A stretch of 64,000 bases of DNA, from NCBI RefSeq assembly GCF_023101665.1, contig NZ_CP082161.1, forward strand, positions 7,794,501 to 7,858,500, given 5' to 3'. The notes below the pieces were generated by a model that saw only the letters and a list, made by a program, of their open reading frames with translations, did no database searches and was not told where the DNA came from. The translations under genes were made by a program, and so were the position numbers. Position 1 is the first letter of the stretch. Every line of letters starts with the position of its first letter. The stretch is from Bradyrhizobium sp. 195 (GTDB lineage Bacteria; Pseudomonadota; Alphaproteobacteria; Rhizobiales; Xanthobacteraceae). This document shows positions 34,442 to 41,568 of the stretch, one piece after another.

Positions 34442-37400
34442 TTACTCCTTACGGCCGGACAGCTGCTCTTTCAGCGCGGCGAGCTTGGCGAAGGGCGAGT
34501 TCGGATCGGCGGGACGATCGCGCTCGCGCGGGTTCGCGCTCGAGGCGTAGGGGCGCAGCGACGGACCGCCCTGGCGGTCGCGGCCCTTGTCGCGGTCGCG
34601 GCCACGGTTGTCCCGGCCCTTGTCGCGATCTCCGCCGAATTTGCCCTTGTCGCGATCGCGCCCCTTGTTGTCGCGGTCCTTGCCCTCGAAGCGGCGGTTC
34701 TTGTCGTCGCGCCCCTCGGGACGCGGCGCACCTTCGCCACCTTCGCGCGGCTTGCGGAAGTCTCTGCCGCCGTCCCTGCGATGGCCGCCATGACGATGCC
34801 GCTCGTTGCGCTTCTCGCCATCGGCGGCTTGCGCGGCCCCGCCTTCGGCGGGCGCAGCACCTGCCTCGGCGCCCGCCTGCGGACGCGGCTGGTGGTGACG
34901 CTGGTGGCGATGGCGCTCGTGGCGCGGCTTGCGATCCTCGTGACGGCCGCCGGGACGCCAGACCTCGATCAGCTCGGGCTCGGCGGGGGCTGCCGCAGCT
35001 TCCGGCGCGGCGGCATCGGCCGATGCGGCGGCTTCCGCTGCCACGGTCTCGGCGGCACCGGCCTCAAGGCCGTCGGATTCGGCTTGCGCAGCGGGCTCTT
35101 CCGCCGGCGGCGCAATGCCGGGGGCATCTTCGGGGGTGACGGGCGCCTCGGGGGACGCTTCCAGCGCCGGCTCCGCCTGCGCGGCCTCGTCCGGCAGGTC
35201 CATGCCGGGAGCGTCTTCGACGGTGACCGCTTCAACAGCGGCCTCGGTGGATGCCTCCTCGGGCAGGCCGGCGACGGCCTCCGCAGCGGTCTCGGCCGAA
35301 ATCTCCGCGCTGCCCTCAACGGGCGGCGTCTCTGCCGCGACTGTTTCAGTCACGACCTGCTCGGTCACAACAGGCTTTTGCGGCAGCGGCGGACGCTTCT
35401 CCATGCGATAGCCGAGCGCACGTAGGACCGACGCAAAGTCCTCGCCTGCGGAGCCGGTGAGCGAGGTCATCGCCTGCGTCACCACGAAACTGCGGCCGTC
35501 AAAGGCGCCGGCCGGCTTCTCGCCGGACGCGTTCGCGCGCCAGGCCAGCGCCGGACGGATCAGATCGGCAAGGCGCTCCAGGATGTCGACGCGGACGGCG
35601 CGCTCGCCGGCCTGCTTGTAGCCGAGCACGCGATAGGCATCGCGCGGCAGCGCCTTGTCGACCGGGAACGAGGTGCGGCCGGACGATGCCAGATGCTGCG
35701 CGCCCGAGAGCGAGGACAGATCGACATTGTCCTGCTTCAGCGCCCACAGCAGCGCGGCGAGCGCGCGCGCGGCGGGCTTGAGCAGGCCGGGGAAATAGAT
35801 GTGATAGGCGCCAAAACGGACGCCGTATTTGCGCAAGACCGCGCGCGAGGGCTGGTCGAGATCCTTCAGCTCGTTGGCGATCCTCGGACGCTCGAGCACG
35901 CCGAGCGCCTCGACGAGCTGATAGGCGATGCCGCGGGCAATGCCGGTGACATCCTCGGCCCTCGACAGCTCGAACATCGGCCCGAGCAGTTTTTCGATAT
36001 GCGTCTTGAGCCAGAGCTCGAGCCGGGCCTGCACCTTCTCGCGGGGGGCGCCGGTCAGGCGCTCGTCGGAGATGATGCGGATGCGCGGATGCAGCGCGTC
36101 CTCTGCGGCAGACAGCCGCGCCACGGCATCGCCGGTCCAGCGGACGATGCCTTCCGACGTCAGCACGAACTGATCGTCCGGCGCATTGCCGAGCTTTTCG
36201 GCGCGCGTGTTGATTTCGCCGGCGAGCACTGCTTGCGCTGCAGCCTGCAAGGCTTTCGCATCGGAGCCGGCTTCCGCCGCATCCGGTGCAAAGGTGAAGC
36301 CATCGAGACGGCCGATGACATGGCCTTCGACGATGACTTCGCCGGTCTTGCCGATTTCAGTATTCAAGCTCGTGTTCTCCCGCAGGCGGCGCATCAATAC
36401 ACTGGTCCGGCGATCAACGAAACGCTCAGTCAAGCGTTCATGGAGCGCATCCGATAATTTATTTTCGACCTCCCGCGTGACCCCCTGCCAGCGTTCGGGG
36501 TCTTTCAGCCAATCGGGGCGGTTGGCGACGAAGGTCCAGGTGCGGATCTGTGCGATCCGGGCCGACAGCGTGTCGATATCGCCATCGGTGCGGTCGGCCT
36601 GGGTGACCTGGGCGGCGAACCAGGCGTCGGGAATGCATTCCTTCCGCATCAGGAAGCCGTAGAGCGTGGTGACCAGCTCGGCATGGGCGGCTGGCGACAG
36701 TTTTCGGTAGTCGGGGACCTGGCAGGCCTCCCACAGCCGCTCCACCGCCGCTTTGCCATGCGCGATATCGCGCACCTCGGCGTCGCGGGCGGCGTGGTCG
36801 AGCACGCGCATGTCCTCGGCGATCGGCGCGCGCGTCAGTGCCTCGTGGCCGGGGGCGAGGTTCAGGGAGACCTGGAGCGCACCGAGCGAAGCGAAATCCA
36901 GCTTGGCGTTGCGCCATTGCAGCATCTTCACGGGATCGAAGGTGTGGTTCTGCAGCGCGTTGACGAGCTCGGGCTCGAACGGCGCGCAGCGGCCCGTGGT
37001 GCCGAAGGTGCCGTTGCGCGTGGCGCGGCCGGCGCGCCCCGCAATCTGCGCGAATTCGGACGGCGTCAGGCGGCGGAACTGGTAGCCGTCGAACTTGCGG
37101 TCCGAGGCGAAGGCGACGTGGTCGACGTCGAGATTGAGGCCCATGCCGACGGCGTCGGTGGCGACGAGATAATCGACGTCGCCGTTCTGGAACATCTCCA
37201 CCTGCGCATTGCGCGTGCGCGGCGACAGCGAGCCCAGCACCACGGCGGCGCCGCCGTGCTGGCGGCGGATCAGCTCGGCGATGGCGTAGACTTCATCCGC
37301 CGAGAACGCGACGATGGCGGTGCGGCGCGGCTGGCGCGTGATCTTGCGATCGCCGGCGAATTCCAGCTGCGACAGGCGCGGCCGCGTGATCATGGACACG

Positions 37401-37864
37401 CCCGGCAGCAGCCGCTCGATGATCGGGCGCATGGTCGCGGCGCCCAGCAGCAGCGTCTCGTCGCGGCCGCGGCGGTTGAGGATGCGGTCGGTGAAGACGT
37501 GGCCGCGTTCGAGATCGCTGGCGATCTGGACCTCGTCGACGGCGAGGAAGGAGAGGTCGAGGTCGCGCGGCATCGCCTCGACGGTCGAGACCCAATAGCG
37601 CGGGCTCTTCGGCTTGATCTTCTCCTCACCGGTGACGAGCGCGACCGCCTCAGCTCCGACCCGCGCCGCGATCTTGTTGTAGACCTCGCGCGCCAAGAGG
37701 CGCAGCGGCAGCCCGATCATCCCCGAGGGATGCGCGAGCATCCGCTCGATGGCGAGATGGGTCTTGCCGGTGTTGGTCGGCCCGAGCACCGCAGTGACGC
37801 CCGCGCCAGCCGCTCGATCGGAAAGCGCGCGCTCGGAAGCGAAGGGGGAGGAAGAAAAAGCCAT
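34442..37864 (-). CDS. Suv3-like DExH RNA helicase with long charged C-terminal tail
   Basis: This 1140-residue protein has an N-terminal helicase core. Landmarks are GPTNTGKTHLAIERML (residues 28-43, motif I), LAVDEVQI (motif II, D-E-V-Q as in Suv3 rather than DEAD), LLGAATMRP, ATDAVGMGLNLDVDHVAF (motif V) and QIAGRAGR (motif VI). The closest known relative is the mitochondrial degradosome helicase Suv3. Residues from about 830 are low-complexity: Glu/Ala/Pro-rich, then His/Arg-rich, then repeated GRDRDKG units, ending FAKLAALKEQLSGRKE. The tail may bind RNA or partner proteins. The S4 gene follows 4 nt downstream, supporting a role in RNA metabolism. Confidence 0.92.
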   Translation of the reverse strand: MAFSSSPFASERALSDRAAGAGVTAVLGPTNTGKTHLAIERMLAHPSGMIGLPLRLLAREVYNKIAARVGAEAVALVTGEEKIKPKSPRYWVSTVEAMPRDLDLSFLAVDEVQIASDLERGHVFTDRILNRRGRDETLLLGAATMRPIIERLLPGVSMITRPRLSQLEFAGDRKITRQPRRTAIVAFSADEVYAIAELIRRQHGGAAVVLGSLSPRTRNAQVEMFQNGDVDYLVATDAVGMGLNLDVDHVAFASDRKFDGYQFRRLTPSEFAQIAGRAGRATRNGTFGTTGRCAPFEPELVNALQNHTFDPVKMLQWRNAKLDFASLGALQVSLNLAPGHEALTRAPIAEDMRVLDHAARDAEVRDIAHGKAAVERLWEACQVPDYRKLSPAAHAELVTTLYGFLMRKECIPDAWFAAQVTQADRTDGDIDTLSARIAQIRTWTFVANRPDWLKDPERWQGVTREVENKLSDALHERLTERFVDRRTSVLMRRLRENTSLNTEIGKTGEVIVEGHVIGRLDGFTFAPDAAEAGSDAKALQAAAQAVLAGEINTRAEKLGNAPDDQFVLTSEGIVRWTGDAVARLSAAEDALHPRIRIISDERLTGAPREKVQARLELWLKTHIEKLLGPMFELSRAEDVTGIARGIAYQLVEALGVLERPRIANELKDLDQPSRAVLRKYGVRFGAYHIYFPGLLKPAARALAALLWALKQDNVDLSSLSGAQHLASSGRTSFPVDKALPRDAYRVLGYKQAGERAVRVDILERLADLIRPALAWRANASGEKPAGAFDGRSFVVTQAMTSLTGSAGEDFASVLRALGYRMEKRPPLPQKPVVTEQVVTETVAAETPPVEGSAEISAETAAEAVAGLPEEASTEAAVEAVTVEDAPGMDLPDEAAQAEPALEASPEAPVTPEDAPGIAPPAEEPAAQAESDGLEAGAAETVAAEAAASADAAAPEAAAAPAEPELIEVWRPGGRHEDRKPRHERHRHQRHHQPRPQAGAEAGAAPAEGGAAQAADGEKRNERHRHGGHRRDGGRDFRKPREGGEGAPRPEGRDDKNRRFEGKDRDNKGRDRDKGKFGGDRDKGRDNRGRDRDKGRDRQGGPSLRPYASSANPRERDRPADPNSPFAKLAALKEQLSGRKE

Positions 37865-37952
37865 GTCTGGGGGATTAGGTAATGGCGATTTGGGCGAATG
37901 TCAGTGCTGGATTGGGGCGGTGAGGTGCACGGCGCTATCCGCACCCATCGCT

Positions 37953-38122
37953 GTCATGCCCCGGCTTGCCGCCTCCGCCAAGGCTTCGGCGAGCCAAGCA
38001 CCTGCTGAGCCGCGGCGTAGCCTTGGCGGAGCCGGGACCGGGGCATCCAGTACGCCGCGGCGTGTCCGCTCCACCACAGCCGCCTCGGCGTACTGGATCG
38101 CCCGGTCAAGCCGGGCGATGAC
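37953..38122. repeat. Palindromic intergenic repeat, family E (CATCCAGTACGCCG type)
   Basis: GTCATGCCCCGGCTTG and CAAGCCGGGCGATGAC are the outer arms; ATCCAGTACGCCG and CGGCGTACTGGAT are the inner arms. The left half carries an extra 60-bp palindromic insertion (TTGGCGGAGCCGGGACCG region). The second member is at 39709-39808. Confidence 0.85.
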
Positions 38123-38509
38123 ACCGGATGTGTGGAGGCGTGCTCCCCAAACCTCGCGCAACTGTCTCACTTTGCGACGCTTTTCCCGTTGGTCTTAAGC
38201 TTCGGAACGACTCTAGAACGAATCGCGGCCGAATCGCTGACTCCAGATTGAGTCCCGTTCCGTTCACGCAACATGTCGCGGGAGTCCTATCGGCTGCAAC
38301 TAGATGGAGTTTTGAGCTGCCGTACAAGTGACGTTTCGATGGCGCCAAGCGTTAAGTTGGGGACGGCACGGAGTCGAATCAGAATCGGGGAGGAGTCAAA
38401 TGGATTCCCGGCAAGTGGCCTCCGCCAACTCTTTTTTGCGAAAACAACCCCATGCACAGTAGCGATGTGGTTGAAAGTATTATGCTTTTTTTGGGTCAAA
38501 ATCTCTCCC

Positions 38510-38615
38510 GTCATTCCGGGGCGCGACGCAGTCGCGAGCCCGGAATCCATTGTGAGACAGTCTCTGCGGCCTAATGGATTCCGGGCTCGCGCCAAGAGGC
38601 GCGCCCCGGAATGAC
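38510..38615. repeat. Palindromic intergenic repeat, family F (GTCATTCCGGGGCGCG type)
   Basis: GTCATTCCGGGGCGCG and CGCGCCCCGGAATGAC enclose GAGCCCGGAATCCAT and ATGGATTCCGGGCTC. It lies 19 bp from the stop of the DUF3108 gene and could form its 3' hairpin. Confidence 0.85.
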
Positions 38616-38633
38616 AGCGGTGAGGAGACGCCC

Positions 38634-39518
38634 CTACTGCGTCTTCGCCACCCTGGGCGGCTGGGCTGTGGTGATGAAGCTGGTGGCTTCCAGCATGGCG
38701 GGTCCCAGCGGCGTCGGCACTTTCAGCCAGAACGGGACCAGGATGCGGGTGCCGGCCACCGGGGCAAACGCGATCTCGATGTTGCGCTGGGCGGCGAGGT
38801 ATTTGATCACGGGCCGATCGGGAATGTAGCCGGCGACAGGCACGAAATAGAGCGAGCAGACCACGACCGGGCCCTTGTAGCCTTTCTCGGCCTTCACGGT
38901 CTCCATGCGCTTGAAATCGAGCTTGAGGTCGTAGCGCATGCGGCCGTCGAACACGGGGGCCGCGCTGTGGCAGGCCTCGGGCGAAACAGGGTCGCCGGTG
39001 CCGGGCACGCGCAGCAGCGAGGCCGTCATCGGGTCCCAGACGCCGCGGCGATGCGCGTCGGTGACGACGATACGGTCAGGATCGACCGGCGGCTCCGGCA
39101 GGATCGCAAAATCCTTCACATTGCCCTTGTCGAGCGTGATGCGGATCTCTTCGGTCTTCTTCTGGGTGGTGGTGGAGGCCTGGTAGCCGGTCGCGACCAG
39201 CGCGCCGCCGACGACGCGGCCCTGCGAGGCGCCGGTGCCGGACCCGCCCGTGAACGACTTCAAAATCCCGCTGGTGCCGCCCGCGGCCGCCGCCGAGAAC
39301 ACGTCGTCCTGGATGTCGATATTCCAGCCGCCCTTGCCGACGGGAATGCCCGACAGCGAGGCCTCATATTGCGCCTCGAGCTTGCCCTGCGCCGCCGCCG
39401 GCACCGCGCCCCACGCCAGCGCCAGGCCGCAAAACGCCGCCAGCCAGCCGGCAAAGCGCGGACGGATCGAGCGCGTTTCTGGCGCAAGAGGCGGCGTGAT
39501 GAGCACGAAACAATCCAA
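38634..39518 (-). CDS. DUF3108 domain-containing secreted protein
   Basis: This 294-residue protein has a hydrophobic signal segment (WLAAFCGLALAWGAVPAAA-QG, about residues 25-44). Its beta-rich mature domain opens LEAQYEASLSGIPVGKGGWNIDIQDD and contains GRMRYDLKLDF, VVCSLYFVPVAGY and a terminal LVPFWLKVPTPLGPAMLEAT, as in DUF3108 proteins. These are periplasmic beta-barrel-like proteins of unknown function. The annotated start is a TTG; a GTG four codons later is equally possible, and neither has a strong ribosome site. Confidence 0.82.
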   Translation of the reverse strand: MDCFVLITPPLAPETRSIRPRFAGWLAAFCGLALAWGAVPAAAQGKLEAQYEASLSGIPVGKGGWNIDIQDDVFSAAAAGGTSGILKSFTGGSGTGASQGRVVGGALVATGYQASTTTQKKTEEIRITLDKGNVKDFAILPEPPVDPDRIVVTDAHRRGVWDPMTASLLRVPGTGDPVSPEACHSAAPVFDGRMRYDLKLDFKRMETVKAEKGYKGPVVVCSLYFVPVAGYIPDRPVIKYLAAQRNIEIAFAPVAGTRILVPFWLKVPTPLGPAMLEATSFITTAQPPRVAKTQ

Positions 39519-39708
39519 TCGGGGCGCGATGGCTGTTACTTAAGCCAAAAACCACGGCAAACAATGTGTCCGGGCACCCTAAACCGGGAACTCCACCGGA
39601 CTCTTCGGCGGCGAATACGCCCTTTATGTGATGGTAAGGCGCGACAATCATTGCCGTTTTGGTGATCGGGCGGTAACCGCGGGCCGCAAACCTCTCTCTC
39701 CCTCCACT

Positions 39709-39808
39709 GTCATGCCCGGCTCGACCGGGGCATCCAGTACGCCGCGGCCCCTCTGGTCAGCCGCGCCGCCTCGGCGTACTGGATCGCCCGGCCGAGCCGG
39801 GCGATGAC
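39709..39808. repeat. Palindromic intergenic repeat, family E
   Basis: GTCATGCCCGGCTCG and CGAGCCGGGCGATGAC enclose ATCCAGTACGCCGCGG and CGGCGTACTGGATCG. It sits in the 448-bp gap between the DUF3108 and rpmB genes, which otherwise shows only the rpmB leader. Confidence 0.85.
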
Positions 39809-39966
39809 ACCTGTTATGGGTCATGAATCCCTGCCCGAAAACTTGACGGCCCGCCCCTTCCCCCCTATACGTCCGCCCGCTCCCTGCAAGGACGAAGAAT
39901 TAGCCCCCGTGGCGCCCAGAATGGCGGCCGCACTCGTTAGGGGTTCGAAACCTGAGGATTTCTACC

Positions 39967-40278
39967 ATGTCTCGCCGCTGCGAACTGACGGCCAAGGGCC
40001 CCCTCGTCGGCCACAAGGTCAGCCACTCCAACATCAAGACCAAGCGCCGCTTCCTGCCGAACCTCGTCAACGTGACGTTCATCTCGGAAGCCCTCGAGCG
40101 CAACGTGCGCCTGCGCGTCTCCACCAACGCGGTGAAGAGCGTCGACCACAATGGCGGCCTCGATGCCTTCCTGCTCAAGGCCAAGGCCGACGTCCTGTCG
40201 CCGCGCGCCCTCGAGCTGAAGCGCGCCATCCAGAAGAAGGTCGGCCCGACCACCGCGCCGGCGAAGAAGGCCAGCTAA
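39967..40278 (+). CDS. rpmB: 50S ribosomal protein bL28
   Basis: The 103-residue protein begins [22 protein letters not shown] and contains [15 protein letters not shown] and [21 protein letters not shown], the conserved bL28 sequence of alphaproteobacteria. It binds 23S rRNA near the E site of the large subunit. The protein has the longer C-terminal helix usual in this group. As in many genomes it is monocistronic, and it is followed by its own intrinsic terminator at 40351-40385. Confidence 0.97.
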   Translation: MSRRCELTAKGPLVGHKVSHSNIKTKRRFLPNLVNVTFISEALERNVRLRVSTNAVKSVDHNGGLDAFLLKAKADVLSPRALELKRAIQKKVGPTTAPAKKAS

Positions 40279-40350
40279 GAAGTTTTACCGTTAGGGCGGG
40301 GGCTAGGTTGCGTCGCGTGGCGTAGGCTTAGCCGGTTGAGTTTTGCGTTG

Positions 40351-40385
40351 CGGCCGGATCGGAAGATCCGGCCGTTTTGGTTTTT
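40351..40385 (+). terminator. Rho-independent terminator of rpmB
   Basis: CGGCCGGATC-GGAA-GATCCGGCCG forms a perfect 10-bp stem with a tetraloop, followed by TTTTGGTTTTT. It ends 72 bp after the rpmB stop and separates rpmB from the accessory genes that follow. Confidence 0.92.
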
Positions 40386-40497
40386 GTGACAAACATCAGC
40401 CGTCACCCAAGTTATGAGATGGCTCTCAGATCATCTATGTCAGAGAGCTTCGGCCCGTGTTAGCTTTCATGCAAATCGCTTCACGGTGGGCTTCTCG

Positions 40498-41568
40498 GTG
40501 GCACGAAGTGACCTTCTTCTATCAATAGTCCGCGCTGGCGCTACCGGTGATCGGGCAGCTTTGCGTTCATCCGTAGAAGCCGCAGTTGCAGAAGAGCGAG
40601 GCAAGAATCATCACGTACTGGCAGATCGCCTGCAACGAGCGCTGTCCGCCGTAACAATTACGCCACCTACAAACGTTGCTTCGACTAGTTCTCAGCCTGG
40701 CAAGGATAGCATTATCGAAACTGTCCCACGGAGACGTCTGGAGGAATTGATCCTACCTCTTCCCGTCACGCAACAAGTGAAGCAGCTGATCGAAGAACAA
40801 CATCGAGCGGACTTGCTACGAGCTCACGGAATGCAGCCACGACATCGGATATTGCTGTCTGGTCCTCCAGGTAACGGCAAAACATCCATTGCAGAAGCGG
40901 TTGCGGAAGCCTTGGCGGTTCCATTTTTTACTGTTCGATACGATGCGCTTGTTGGCTCCTTTTTGGGCGAAACCAATACCCGGTTGGCGCGCTTGTTTGA
41001 CTATGCCCGCACTGTTCCTTGCGTCCTGTTTTTCGATGAATTCGACTCGATCGGAAAAGAACGTGGCGATAGCCACGAGACGGGCGAGATTAAGCGAGTA
41101 GTTTCTTTTTTGCTGATGCAAATTGACCGTCTGCCCAGCTACGTCGTTACCGTTGCCGCCACGAATCACGCTGAATTGCTGGATCGCGCTGTGTGGCGTC
41201 GCTTCGAACTTCGGCTTGCTATGCCCCTGCCTTCCCATGAAGCTCTTGCAGTCTTCTTGGACCGTCAGTTCGAAGGGTGGCCGCAGCGACCGGGCGTATC
41301 GGCGAATAGCTTAGCGAGCAAGCTTGGCGAAATCAGCTTTGCCGAAGCTTTGGATTTTTGCCAAACGGTCCGACGACAGCACATACTTTCACTCGCGAAT
41401 CGCGAGCTAGAGGATATTCTACGCGAACAGGTTGAGTTATGGACATCAAGGGTTATTGCAACGTCAGATGCCTCACGACCCTCAGAAGCCGCTTCTACGC
41501 CTAAACGATCCAAGAGACGTCCCGAAGCGGCGATCGGGCGGCGGAGGGGGACGAGTAAGACGCTTTGA
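40498..41568 (+). CDS. ietA: AAA+ ATPase of an IetAS-type system (IetA-like)
   Basis: I start at the GTG at 40498, giving VARSDLLLSIVRAGATGD, the N-terminus expected for this family; an ATG at 40414 gives a 28-residue extension. The 356-residue protein has Walker A GPPGNGKT (122-129), Walker B VLFFDEFD (176-183), sensor 1 AATNH (220-224) and WRRF with the Arg finger (233-236). It is paired with a subtilase, as in the IetAS toxin-antitoxin system of Agrobacterium Ti plasmids, where this ATPase is the antitoxin; IetAS is also catalogued as anti-phage defence. Codon use is clearly less GC-rich than flanking genes, a sign of transfer. Confidence 0.88.
   Translation: MARSDLLLSIVRAGATGDRAALRSSVEAAVAEERGKNHHVLADRLQRALSAVTITPPTNVASTSSQPGKDSIIETVPRRRLEELILPLPVTQQVKQLIEEQHRADLLRAHGMQPRHRILLSGPPGNGKTSIAEAVAEALAVPFFTVRYDALVGSFLGETNTRLARLFDYARTVPCVLFFDEFDSIGKERGDSHETGEIKRVVSFLLMQIDRLPSYVVTVAATNHAELLDRAVWRRFELRLAMPLPSHEALAVFLDRQFEGWPQRPGVSANSLASKLGEISFAEALDFCQTVRRQHILSLANRELEDILREQVELWTSRVIATSDASRPSEAASTPKRSKRRPEAAIGRRRGTSKTL

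Larger units (their letters stand above)
37865..38633. other. 769-bp intergenic region with two palindromic repeats
   Basis: It holds the family E repeat at 37953-38122 and the family F repeat at 38510-38615. The 390 bp between them (38123-38509) contains no frame with recognisable similarity, no clear ribosome site, and T-rich runs near 38480. The helicase promoter should lie in the first 90 bp. Confidence 0.5.

Noticed and set aside
38273..38614. 113-codon frame upstream of the DUF3108 gene
   Set aside because: There is no similarity and no ribosome site, and its end lies in a family F repeat.
40279..40497. Integration (att) site or tRNA next to the IetAS genes
   Set aside because: The segment holds the rpmB terminator and a short weak dyad only. 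No tRNA, integrase or flanking direct repeat was found.
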